From contig DDED01000066.1 in assembly GCA_002336035.1 (NCBI GenBank), forward strand, positions 1,388-10,461: DNA of 9,074 nt, written 5' to 3'. The notes below the pieces were generated by a model. That model saw only the letters and a program-made list of their open reading frames with translations, did not search any database and was not told where the DNA came from. Every line of letters begins with the position of its first letter. Position 1 is the stretch's first letter. Positions 1-6,505 of this stretch are shown here, piece by piece. The DNA is from Cellvibrionales bacterium UBA1963 (GTDB lineage: Bacteria > Pseudomonadota > Gammaproteobacteria > Pseudomonadales > UBA7434). The translations under genes were made by a program, and so were the position numbers.

Positions 1-90
1 TTTAACAGTGACAGTTTTGAACCAAGATCTAAGTTGGTCTTAACCTTAAGCAAATCATTAAGCTTATAATTTGTCGGTAAGTTAAGTATC

Positions 91-119
91 AAAAAGCCTG
101 CGTTTGCGGGCTTTTTTTT
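91..119. terminator. Hairpin terminator, two-way but stronger on the plus strand
   Basis: The core stem is AGCCTGC (95-101) with GCGGGCT (106-112) around a GTTT loop, extended by an A-tract (91-94) facing a T-tract (113-116). On the plus strand the odd pair is a G.U wobble and the hairpin is followed by eight T. On the minus strand the same position is an A.C mismatch and the tail is five T. It lies 8 nt beyond the minus-strand yciH stop, so it can end that operon, but its asymmetry suggests it also, or mainly, ends a plus-strand gene lying left of the window. Confidence 0.8.
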
Positions 120-127
120 GAAAAAAA

Positions 128-478
128 TTAACCGCCAGCCAATTTTACTGTAAAGCCTTTTTGCTCTAACAGAGATTTAATCGCGGTGCGGTGATCGCCT
201 TGAATCTCAATAATGCCCGTTTTAATGGCCCCACCGCTTGAGCAGTGTTGCTTGATTTTTTTTGCGAGTATTTTAAGTTCTGCATCAACAAGAGGCAGGC
301 CATCGATTAAGGTTACGCCGGCACCTTTACGGCCTTTAGTCTCGCGCCGTAAGCGCACAATACCATCGCCGTTGGGCGCAGGAGTTTTTGGCTGGCAGCG
401 AGTGCCACCATGAATGGGTTTGTTGCACAAAGGGCAGATACGCCCCTGTTCTGTGCTGTAGACGCGGCGAGAAGGCAT
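128..478 (-). CDS. yciH: YciH/SUI1-family translation initiation factor with N-terminal Cys cluster
   Basis: 116-residue member of the eIF1/SUI1 family, close in length to E. coli YciH (108 aa). The N-terminal RVYSTEQGR block and the C-terminal SUI1 domain (about 38-116) are recognisable: GDGIVRLRRETKGRKGAGV, then SGGAIKTGIIEIQGD and a VKLAGG terminus. YciH proteins bind the small ribosomal subunit and affect start-site fidelity or translation under stress. Between the two parts sits C15-x2-C18-x9-C28 with H23, a possible small metal-binding knuckle that E. coli YciH lacks as I recall it; similar Cys-rich linkers occur in other gammaproteobacterial YciH proteins. The start is ATG at 478; an in-frame TTG directly before it (481) is an alternative, and no strong Shine-Dalgarno is visible for either. 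It lies 27 nt downstream of the cold-shock gene on the same strand, so is probably co-transcribed, and ends just before the terminator. Confidence 0.9.
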   Translation of the reverse strand: MPSRRVYSTEQGRICPLCNKPIHGGTRCQPKTPAPNGDGIVRLRRETKGRKGAGVTLIDGLPLVDAELKILAKKIKQHCSSGGAIKTGIIEIQGDHRTAIKSLLEQKGFTVKLAGG

Positions 479-505
479 CAAGTCAAAGTGTTGCAGTTTA
501 CGGGA

Positions 506-928
506 TTAAACGACTTTAACATTCGCCGCTTCGGGTCCTTTTTCACCGTCTACGACCGTATATTCAACGTTGAGTCCAGGGCTAAGACGCGGACTGTCTT
601 TTTGCATCGAGCGAAAATGCACAAAAATCTCCTCGCCATTGTCGCGGGTAATAAAGCCAAAGCCTTTACTGCCGCTAAACCATTTAACGCTGCCGATTTC
701 ACGGCCGGTTGCTGCCTTGCGGCTAAGTGTCGGCATCGACATACCCGCGAACGGGTTCGATTGAATGTGAGTGAGAATCATGGTCAGCAATGCTGTCGCG
801 CTAAAGGCTAGAGCGCTGCAACCATTAAAGTCAAAACCCAAGGTTTCTGTGAGGGTCCACGCGTGATAAACGGCAGACATAGGCAGTGCAATGACGAAGC
901 AAAGTAAGAGGCGATAAAATAATGGCAT
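506..928 (-). CDS. Cold-shock-domain protein with N-terminal membrane segments
   Basis: 140-residue protein with a hydrophobic N-terminal half (segments about 3-22 and 37-56, the first after a short MPLFYR start) joined by a linker to a complete C-terminal cold-shock domain (about 76-140). The domain has W83, the RNP1 motif KGFGFI (88-93) and the RNP2 motif IFVHF (101-105), so single-stranded RNA/DNA binding should be retained. Ordinary Csp proteins are about 70 residues and cytosolic; here the domain appears tethered to the inner membrane, with the CSD expected on the cytoplasmic side. A weak GAGA Shine-Dalgarno lies 8 nt before the ATG. It is the first gene of a likely two-gene operon with yciH. 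The role as an RNA chaperone is inferred from the family; the consequence of membrane anchoring is unknown. Confidence 0.88.
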   Translation of the reverse strand: MPLFYRLLLCFVIALPMSAVYHAWTLTETLGFDFNGCSALAFSATALLTMILTHIQSNPFAGMSMPTLSRKAATGREIGSVKWFSGSKGFGFITRDNGEEIFVHFRSMQKDSPRLSPGLNVEYTVVDGEKGPEAANVKVV

Positions 929-1009
929 GTGTATTTCTCTATCAAATGGGTTGCGTTATTCATACAGTACGCAAAAGTAAGGGTTCAGTTGTTTATTGAT
1001 CCGCCAAAA

Positions 1010-1030
1010 GTTGCATAACCGAGGTGCAAC
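1010..1030 (-). promoter_or_regulatory. Inverted repeat in the predicted csp leader
   Basis: GTTGCA (1010-1015) and TGCAAC (1025-1030) are perfect 6-bp arms around 9 nt. They lie about 15-35 nt downstream of the predicted csp transcription start, so the mRNA leader could form this hairpin; as DNA it could equally be an operator. The leader would be roughly 115-120 nt long, in keeping with the long leaders known for cold-shock mRNAs such as E. coli cspA. Confidence 0.35.
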
Positions 1031-1052
1031 TAAGTGCTGACGTGTTTTGTTA

Positions 1053-1081
1053 ATTTTACAGTATTTACATTGATTGTGTAA
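1053..1081 (-). promoter_or_regulatory. Predicted sigma-70 promoter for csp-yciH
   Basis: Read on the minus strand: -35 TTACAC (1081-1076), a 17-nt spacer, and -10 TAAAAT (1058-1053), with the expected start near 1046. Spacing is ideal and the hexamers match the consensus reasonably (4/6 and 5/6). It lies within the 217-bp gap between the DUF1214 stop and csp. Confidence 0.4.
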
Positions 1082-1091
1082 TCTTATTACA
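1077..1091. promoter_or_regulatory. Perfect 15-bp palindrome over the csp -35, candidate operator
   Basis: TGTAAT-CTT-ATTACA, perfect 6-bp arms with a 3-nt spacer, overlaps the predicted -35 hexamer. It is flanked by two near-identical 12-mers, TTACAGTATTTA (1056-1067) and TTACAGTGTTTA (1087-1098), 31 bp apart (about three helical turns). A further inverted repeat, ATCGCA (1098-1103) and TGCGAT (1114-1119), follows. This is a plausible binding site for a dimeric regulator; which one is unknown. Confidence 0.4.
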
Positions 1092-1145
1092 GTGTTTATC
1101 GCACAATTTTTCATGCGATCAGGTTAGTCAGGGTGTAAAAAGCGA

Positions 1146-2285
1146 TCACTTTATTGGGCTTAATGCCTCTGTTAATTGATCAAATTTAACCACTTGGCAA
1201 CCAGGCTGAAGTAACTCCCCCTCCGTCATTAAAAAACGAAAGTAGATGTTACCCATCATATGCCCTTCAGTGTCCAGCCAATTGCTAATGCCTGGGTCAT
1301 TATGAGCGACGACAAAGGTAAAACTGCCGTCATCATTCAAGGCCATTTGCTTTCGGTTGAGCGAACCTTTTCGGTAACGATAATCGGTGTTTTGTTGGTA
1401 GCGATTCCAGTAGCAGACGTTACCATAGATACATTCGGGCCAGCGACCCGTGACGATTAAGGCTTCATCAGCTTGTAGCATGACAAGACCGGCACAATAG
1501 GTGTTGTCGATAGCACCGGCACCGCCGCCTTCGCTGGGAACAAATTGTTCGGGAGTCGGTAACACGTTAGGCAGCATTGAAAACCAAGAGGGCGGTTCTG
1601 CTTCGCCAGGCATGGGTCGGTCCAGGGTTTGCCCCGTAATGAAGACTTGAGCGGCGCGCAGCTTTTCTGACAATGCGTGTGGCTTGATTGGTCTGGGGAA
1701 GCCGGGGTCATTGAGGCATTCGATATCAATGTCACAGCGCAGTTCGGGTATTGCTAATGCAGTGGTGGTCTCTTCAAAGTAATGACGAGCGACGATGCAG
1801 CAAGGCTTGCCTGCCTCGGTATGCAATTCGCCTTCAGTGGCTTCACGCTCAATGAAAATCTCAAAATTTCCGTCTGCATCGGTACTAAATTCAGTGTGGT
1901 TCATGGCACAAATTACGCCATCGTTCCAGTCACCTTCCTCTTTACCGGTGTAAACGGTAAAGCTGATATAAACCTCTTTGCCGATTTTTCCTCGAATGAG
2001 ATAGCGGTGACGGTTATCAAGGGGGGCGCAAAAAGTAGGGTTGTCCGGCCCTTCGCCACCCCATTTAAGGACACCACTTTGCAGCGGGGCAAAGCGGGGC
2101 CGACTGGCGTCGTTGTCAACCCAGACATCAATACCGGCTTTGACCAAATGCAGCAGCATGTGCTGACCTTCGGCAATGTCATCTGCTTCAGTGACAAATC
2201 GCTGTTCGCTGAGGTAGTCTTTGTTGACGTGTTGTAAAAAATTGAAAAATTGATTGAAGGATTCTCGCGGTGCTTGATCAGACAT
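1146..2285 (-). CDS. DUF1214 domain-containing protein
   Basis: 379-residue protein of unknown function. The C-terminal part (about 265-360) carries DUF1214 signatures: RWPECIYGNVCYWNRY (281-296), then DDGSFTFVVAHNDPG (318-332) and NWLDTEGH (335-342) before a final strand. No signal peptide or membrane segment is seen, so it is probably cytoplasmic. The N-terminal 200 residues are mostly beta-rich and I do not recognise a named domain there. The start at 2285 is preferred because a GGAG lies 9 nt before it; an in-frame ATG at 2300 adds five residues but has a weaker site. The start overlaps the stop of the upstream sulfotransferase in ATGTCTGA (8-nt overlap), which argues for coupled translation and related function. 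DUF1214 proteins are often found near lipid or aromatic catabolic genes; the biochemical activity is not established. Confidence 0.85.
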   Translation of the reverse strand: MSDQAPRESFNQFFNFLQHVNKDYLSEQRFVTEADDIAEGQHMLLHLVKAGIDVWVDNDASRPRFAPLQSGVLKWGGEGPDNPTFCAPLDNRHRYLIRGKIGKEVYISFTVYTGKEEGDWNDGVICAMNHTEFSTDADGNFEIFIEREATEGELHTEAGKPCCIVARHYFEETTTALAIPELRCDIDIECLNDPGFPRPIKPHALSEKLRAAQVFITGQTLDRPMPGEAEPPSWFSMLPNVLPTPEQFVPSEGGGAGAIDNTYCAGLVMLQADEALIVTGRWPECIYGNVCYWNRYQQNTDYRYRKGSLNRKQMALNDDGSFTFVVAHNDPGISNWLDTEGHMMGNIYFRFLMTEGELLQPGCQVVKFDQLTEALSPIK

Positions 2286-3531
2286 TCTCTTTGACTCCAT
2301 AGGCTTTCATATAAGTAGAAAATTGTTCTTTCAATGCGTCGGTGCTTAGGCCAAAATCTTCTGGACTATAGCGGTGCTTGCCATGTTTACCTTGCGGTTT
2401 ATGGTCAAGATAATGTTGCATTTTCTGAGCGAGCTCGTCGCTAAAAGGCAAGTTCAGCTGTTTATAGCTGCCACTAATGGCGTTGACGGCTTGCGTCATA
2501 AAATCACTGTAGTGTAGGTCGGCTATCTGCGCATCAGGCAGGCTGCCATCTTGGCGTTGTTGGTAAATCATTTCTAAACCTATTTGGAAACCAAGCACCA
2601 CATTTTGTGTTAATACGCTAGGGTCAGGGTTGTCGGTGCGAATATAGCGGGTGGTGGCGACGGTGCTAATGGTTGAAGCAACAGTTTTTACCGGGTCGCG
2701 GTGAGTATGAATAATATTGGCATCAGGGTATTCGGCAAACAAATTATTCAGTGTCATTAAGTGAACCGGTGATTTTAATAACCAGCGATAGGGCTGTCCG
2801 TTTTTAGTGGGCTGCTGGGATTGTAATAATTGTAAAAATAGTCGGTGCATGCGATAGCCCGGTTGGGGGTCAGTCCCTGCGCGCCAAACCATAAAGTCGT
2901 CGAGCTTGCCAGTCATGCCCATGCCTGAAGTGAACTCTAAGCCCATCATGGTGAGGCATTCCATTGGGATGTATGAGCTGTATTCATGAACGGCGGCAAA
3001 CTCAGGCACAATGTCGGCCCAAATATCTTGTTCGCATTCGCCTAATTCAGCACGCGAAGTAGACACGTTTGGCAGATCAATGGGGTGTAAGGTTTCCCAC
3101 GCTAGCGGCGCACGTAGCTCCGGATCAAGCGCCAATAGCTCATGCAAAATTGTGGTGCCTGTGCGTGAATTACCCACAATAAATAGGGGTTTTTCAATAT
3201 TTATTTCACGAATAGCTGGATTTTTTAAATGGGCATTAGCCACCATAAGGCGGGTGCGCAAAAAACGTATGAATTCTTGCCGGGTCATTAATCGGCCTAA
3301 GGTGGTTAAATCGCCTTGCTCATCAAAGCATGCCACCATTTTATAATAGGCTTCACGCCAACTGTCATCGTCGGTTAAACTCTCACCAAAGTCATTGAGT
3401 CCGGTAGACCGTTGAGCAGTATTAAGCATCTCGTCGGGATCAAGTGACACTAAATGCGCTGCACCGCCGACAGTATCTGCCATGAGATTGATGCGACGGA
3501 CTAAATCAGGGCGTTTATGTTCAATAGTCAT
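2278..3531 (-). CDS. PAPS-dependent sulfotransferase family protein
   Basis: 417-residue protein of the bacterial Sulfotransfer_3-like family. The 5'-phosphosulfate-binding loop is FIVGNSRTGTT (117-127) after a short beta strand, and the 3'-phosphate-binding segment is HTHRDPVKTVAS (275-286). RWLLKSPVHL (249-258) is the conserved stretch seen before the second site in this family. These elements indicate transfer of a sulfuryl group from PAPS to a hydroxyl or amine; the acceptor cannot be read from sequence. The frame is open 44 codons upstream to an ATG at 3663, but the ATG at 3531 has a strong TGAGGT site 8 nt away and the upstream extension looks non-conserved, so 3531 is preferred. No signal peptide is evident. 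It is the first gene of a two-gene unit with the DUF1214 protein and divergent from the LLM operon, which makes a lipid or sterol-like acceptor plausible. Confidence 0.9.
   Translation of the reverse strand: MTIEHKRPDLVRRINLMADTVGGAAHLVSLDPDEMLNTAQRSTGLNDFGESLTDDDSWREAYYKMVACFDEQGDLTTLGRLMTRQEFIRFLRTRLMVANAHLKNPAIREINIEKPLFIVGNSRTGTTILHELLALDPELRAPLAWETLHPIDLPNVSTSRAELGECEQDIWADIVPEFAAVHEYSSYIPMECLTMMGLEFTSGMGMTGKLDDFMVWRAGTDPQPGYRMHRLFLQLLQSQQPTKNGQPYRWLLKSPVHLMTLNNLFAEYPDANIIHTHRDPVKTVASTISTVATTRYIRTDNPDPSVLTQNVVLGFQIGLEMIYQQRQDGSLPDAQIADLHYSDFMTQAVNAISGSYKQLNLPFSDELAQKMQHYLDHKPQGKHGKHRYSPEDFGLSTDALKEQFSTYMKAYGVKENV
2295..2298 (-). promoter_or_regulatory. Ribosome-binding site deciding the DUF1214 start
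   Basis: GGAG on the minus strand, 9 nt before ATG 2285, inside the end of the sulfotransferase gene. It supports the shorter start over ATG 2300. Confidence 0.6.
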
Positions 3532-3538
3532 GCCTATG

Positions 3539-3544
3539 ACCTCA
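3539..3544 (-). promoter_or_regulatory. Ribosome-binding site deciding the sulfotransferase start
   Basis: TGAGGT on the minus strand, its GAGG core 8 nt before ATG 3531. It is the best Shine-Dalgarno near any in-frame start of this gene and leaves a 230-bp divergent intergenic region up to the LLM gene. Confidence 0.65.
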
Positions 3545-3677
3545 TTAGCTAGCAGATGACTACTAGCAATTAATATACGATAGCGGTTTTTTATCGGTGG
3601 CTTTGTTATGCTTATAGACTGATTAGCTCTGCCATATTGTAACCTTAGGTGGCTAAATTGCATCTAACTAGACGTTC

Positions 3678-3691
3678 ATGTAAATATACAT
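3678..3691. promoter_or_regulatory. Inverted repeat in the divergent promoter region, candidate operator
   Basis: ATGTA-AATA-TACAT, perfect 5-bp arms with a 4-nt spacer, lies 70 bp upstream of the LLM start and about 150 bp upstream of the sulfotransferase start. Its place between two divergent units suits a TetR- or GntR-type regulator. A TAGAAT (3713-3718) downstream could serve as a -10 for the plus-strand operon but has no convincing -35. Confidence 0.3.
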
Positions 3692-3761
3692 AATCGTGTC
3701 ATGCGGTCAAGGTAGAATCTTATCGGCATACCGCCGGTTATTATTAAAAGGAATACAATAA

Positions 3762-4769
3762 ATGAAAATTGACGGTCCATTTTACAGTCGTGTTGACGAT
3801 GCACCCCAGGAAGCAAAACGCTTAGCGGAAATTGGTTATGACGGTGTTTATTCTTTTGAAGGCAGTTGGGATCCGTTCTACCCACTATTACTGGCTTCTG
3901 AACATGCTCCTGAATTGGATATTGCTACCGGAGTGGCGATTGCGTTTCCACGTAATCCCTCACATTTGGCTTACCAAGCCTGGGATTTACAACGCTTCTC
4001 TAAAGGCAAGTTTCTGTTGGGTATTGGCTCTCAGATTAAACCCCATATTGAAAAGCGCTTTGGCGTTGAGTTTAGTCCGCCAGCAGCACGAATGCGCGAA
4101 TACATTCAAGCCGTGAAGGCTTTCTTCAATTGCTGGCAACACGATGAGCCGTTGGATTTTCGCGGTAAGTTTTACACACACACATTAATGACGCCCATGT
4201 TCCACGCAGGTAAAAACCCTTACGGTATCCCACCTATCTTATTGGGCGCATTGGGTCCAAAAATGACCGAAGTCGCTGGCGAGGTGGCTGACGGTTTAAT
4301 TGTTCATCCGTTTAATACCATGCCTTTTCTTGAAGAAAAAGCTCTGCCAGCAGTGATGTCTGGCTTAGAAAAAAGCCAGCGGTCGCGCGATGATTTTATC
4401 ATGCAAATTAATGCTATCGTGATCACCGGTGAGACCGATGAGGAATACCAAGCGGCTGAAGATAGCGTAAAGAATTTGTTAGGCTTTTACTCAACGACAC
4501 CGTCGTATAAATTACCAATGGACTCAGTTGGCTATGGTGATCTTCAACCCAAACTGAACGCATTGTCGAAAGAGGGCAAGTGGGAAGAACTTGCTACTTA
4601 TATTGATGACGATTTTGTTGAGGCATTTACTACTCGTGGTAAGCCTGAAGAAATAGCAGGTAAATTAAAAGCCAAATACGGCGCTTATGCTGATCGCTTA
4701 TCGATATATGCTCCTTATGCAGGTTCGGATGCCATGTGGAAAAAAATTGTTACTGAGTTAAAATCTTAA
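3762..4769 (+). CDS. LLM class flavin/F420-dependent oxidoreductase (TIGR03617-like)
   Basis: 335-residue bacterial luciferase-like TIM-barrel protein. Typical elements in order: start KIDGPFYSRVDDAPQEAKRL with GYDGVYSFE (25-33), LDIATGVAIAFPRNPSHLA (52-70) with the buried strand, LLGIGSQIKPHIEKRFG (85-101), and PPILLGALGPKMTEVAGEVADG (157-178) near the cofactor phosphate. The overall pattern matches the subfamily annotated as F420-dependent (TIGR03617 type) better than FMN alkane-sulfonate or luciferase monooxygenases, but cofactor choice cannot be settled from sequence alone. A strong AAGGAA ribosome-binding site lies 8 nt before the ATG. It is the first gene of the plus-strand operon; the ligase follows after 53 nt and the SDR after that. 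Likely role: a redox step, hydride transfer or oxidation, on a CoA-bound or hydrophobic intermediate made by its neighbours. Confidence 0.88.
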   Translation: MKIDGPFYSRVDDAPQEAKRLAEIGYDGVYSFEGSWDPFYPLLLASEHAPELDIATGVAIAFPRNPSHLAYQAWDLQRFSKGKFLLGIGSQIKPHIEKRFGVEFSPPAARMREYIQAVKAFFNCWQHDEPLDFRGKFYTHTLMTPMFHAGKNPYGIPPILLGALGPKMTEVAGEVADGLIVHPFNTMPFLEEKALPAVMSGLEKSQRSRDDFIMQINAIVITGETDEEYQAAEDSVKNLLGFYSTTPSYKLPMDSVGYGDLQPKLNALSKEGKWEELATYIDDDFVEAFTTRGKPEEIAGKLKAKYGAYADRLSIYAPYAGSDAMWKKIVTELKS

Positions 4770-4796
4770 TGTATTTAACTGGTTGCTAATGTATTT
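4767..4796 (+). repeat. 10-bp direct repeat in the LLM-ligase spacer
   Basis: TAATGTATTT occurs at 4767-4776 and again at 4787-4796, a 20-bp period (about two helical turns). The first copy includes the LLM stop codon. It may be chance in AT-rich DNA or a site for internal regulation. Confidence 0.35.
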
Positions 4797-4822
4797 TTTA
4801 AGAAAAAAGTAGGAAACATTTT

Positions 4823-6460
4823 ATGACAAAAACATTTAACTTGGCCGATCTCTTTGAGATGGTAGTCGATAACGTGCCATCTGACCGTGAAGCCCTTATT
4901 TGTGGCGATGCAAAAGTCACATTTCAAGAACTCGAAGACAGAGCAAATCAGTTGGCTCATTACTTCCAATCACGTGGTGTCAAAGCGGGTGAACATATTG
5001 GTTTGTACATGTATAACTGCAATGAATATCTCGAGGCGATGTGGGCGTGTTTCAAAATACGCGCCGTCCCTGTCAATGTTAACTACCGTTATGTCAAAGA
5101 TGAATTATTATATCTTTTTGACAACGCTAACATGGTTGCTGTGGTTCATGGCCGCGAGTTTGTTCCTGCTATTGCTGATGTGCGTGAAGCCGCGCCGAAA
5201 GTGCATACCTACGTTGCCATTGATGATGATAGCCAAGCTGATTTAAGCGCAATCGGCTCAATTGCTTATGCTGAGGCAATTAAGAACCAATCAATAGCGC
5301 GAGATTTTGAACCGCGTTCGGAAAATGACTTATTTATTCTTTATACCGGTGGCACTACCGGCATGCCAAAAGGGGTCATGTGGCCTCATGTCGCATTATT
5401 TTATGCCGCAATGAATGGCGGTGGGCATTTTCATGCCGACGGGCCTTGTAAGGTGCCTGAGGATATTATTCTGAGAGCCAAGGAAAATTTTCAGATTCGC
5501 AGCATGGCCTTAGCGCCATTAATGCACGGTGCATGTTGGTGGTCAGCTTGTATCAGCAGTTTGGCAGGCCATACGGTGATATTGAATCCTGGTCGCTCGC
5601 TCAATGCCGAGCAGGTCTGGAGCATTGTTGAAAAAGAAAAAGTCAATTCGATGTCGTTTGTCGGTGATGCGATGGGTATTCCATTGATGGATGCCTTAAA
5701 TGAAAATGAAGGCCGCTGGGACTTAAGTTCTATTTTTAACGTTGGTTCAGGTGGAGCTGTTTTCTCCGACTCATTGCAGGCCAAGTACAAAGAAAAATTT
5801 GATGGCGTGATGATCACCAATAGCTGGGGCTCTTCAGAAACGGGTCAGATGGGCCAAGACAGTGGCAAGGCTTCCGAAGGTCTTGGCGCGGTAGAACAAA
5901 GTGATTTTATGAATGTGATTGCAGAACATGACGATGGCAGCTATTCGTTTGTAGAGCCTGGTTCTGACGCGATGGGGATATTCTCTCGCTCAGGTCATAT
6001 TCCTTTAGGCTACTACGGTGACCCGGTTAAAACAGCGAAGGCGTTTGTCGAACTTGACGGCCAGCGTTGGATGTTAACCGGTGATATGGCGACTATTAGT
6101 AAGGACGGCTTAATCAGCGTTTACGGCCGAGGATCTAACTGCATTAATAGCGGCGGCGAAAAAATATTTCCTGAGGAAGTCGAACAGGCGATTAAGTCAC
6201 ATCCAGCTGTCTTTGATACCTTAGTCGTCGCTACGCCTGATGAGCGTTTTACTGAAAAGGTGACCGCTGTGGTGCAAATTCGTGACGGTTTCACATTAAC
6301 ACTGATCGAGCTGCAAGAGCATTGCCGTAATCATATATCAGGCTATAAAGTGCCGCGTCAGCTGCATTTAACCCCAGAGATTGTTCGCGCGCCTAGTGGC
6401 AAGCCAAATTATCAATGGGCCTCTGAAACGGCATTAAGTAATCAATACTTAGCGTCATAG
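4823..6460 (+). CDS. Acyl-CoA synthetase (AMP-forming), FadD19/FadD3-like
   Basis: 545-residue ANL-superfamily adenylating enzyme, full length (about 550 usual). It should convert a carboxylic acid, ATP and CoA to acyl-CoA, AMP and PPi in the cytoplasm. Visible motifs: the P-loop LYTGGTTGMPKG (173-184) followed by VMW, the adenine-site NSWGSSETG (333-341), the hinge-region TGDMATISKDG (419-429) leading to GRGSNCINSGGEKIFPEEVE (435-454), and the catalytic lysine K527 in APSGKPNY. GGTTGMPKGVMW and GRGSxxINxGGEK resemble actinobacterial steroid-side-chain and ring ligases (FadD19, FadD17, FadD3) more than ordinary long-chain FadD, which suggests a bulky or branched acid. AGGAA lies 7 nt before the ATG. 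It sits between the LLM and SDR genes in the same orientation. The substrate is inferred only. Confidence 0.93.
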   Translation: MTKTFNLADLFEMVVDNVPSDREALICGDAKVTFQELEDRANQLAHYFQSRGVKAGEHIGLYMYNCNEYLEAMWACFKIRAVPVNVNYRYVKDELLYLFDNANMVAVVHGREFVPAIADVREAAPKVHTYVAIDDDSQADLSAIGSIAYAEAIKNQSIARDFEPRSENDLFILYTGGTTGMPKGVMWPHVALFYAAMNGGGHFHADGPCKVPEDIILRAKENFQIRSMALAPLMHGACWWSACISSLAGHTVILNPGRSLNAEQVWSIVEKEKVNSMSFVGDAMGIPLMDALNENEGRWDLSSIFNVGSGGAVFSDSLQAKYKEKFDGVMITNSWGSSETGQMGQDSGKASEGLGAVEQSDFMNVIAEHDDGSYSFVEPGSDAMGIFSRSGHIPLGYYGDPVKTAKAFVELDGQRWMLTGDMATISKDGLISVYGRGSNCINSGGEKIFPEEVEQAIKSHPAVFDTLVVATPDERFTEKVTAVVQIRDGFTLTLIELQEHCRNHISGYKVPRQLHLTPEIVRAPSGKPNYQWASETALSNQYLAS

Positions 6461-6505
6461 CGCTTAACGGGCCAATAAAAACTATTAGAGATAAAGAGGC
6501 TATTC

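Noticed and set aside
1..69. Open frame ending in TAA at 67-69, possible tail of a plus-strand gene
   Set aside because: Only 22 codons, openness expected by chance, and a second frame also ends nearby (41-43); no recognisable protein.
410..811. Plus-strand open frame of 133 codons
   Set aside because: Antisense to yciH and the cold-shock gene, both of which have recognisable domains; the translation has no family character.
1098..1119. ATCGCA/TGCGAT hairpin as terminator of the DUF1214 unit
   Set aside because: No T-run follows on the minus strand, so it is not a rho-independent terminator; kept only as part of the csp upstream array.
1782..2237. Plus-strand open frame of 151 codons
   Set aside because: Antisense to the DUF1214 gene; a shadow frame without motifs or a ribosome-binding site that I can defend.
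3578..3596. CGATA/TATCG inverted repeat in the sulfotransferase leader
   Set aside because: 5-bp arms with 9-nt loop in AT-rich DNA; not distinguishable from chance.
3532..3663. N-terminal extension of the sulfotransferase to ATG 3663
   Set aside because: The ATG at 3531 has a strong TGAGGT site at good spacing; the extension has no recognisable sequence and would consume most of the divergent promoter region.
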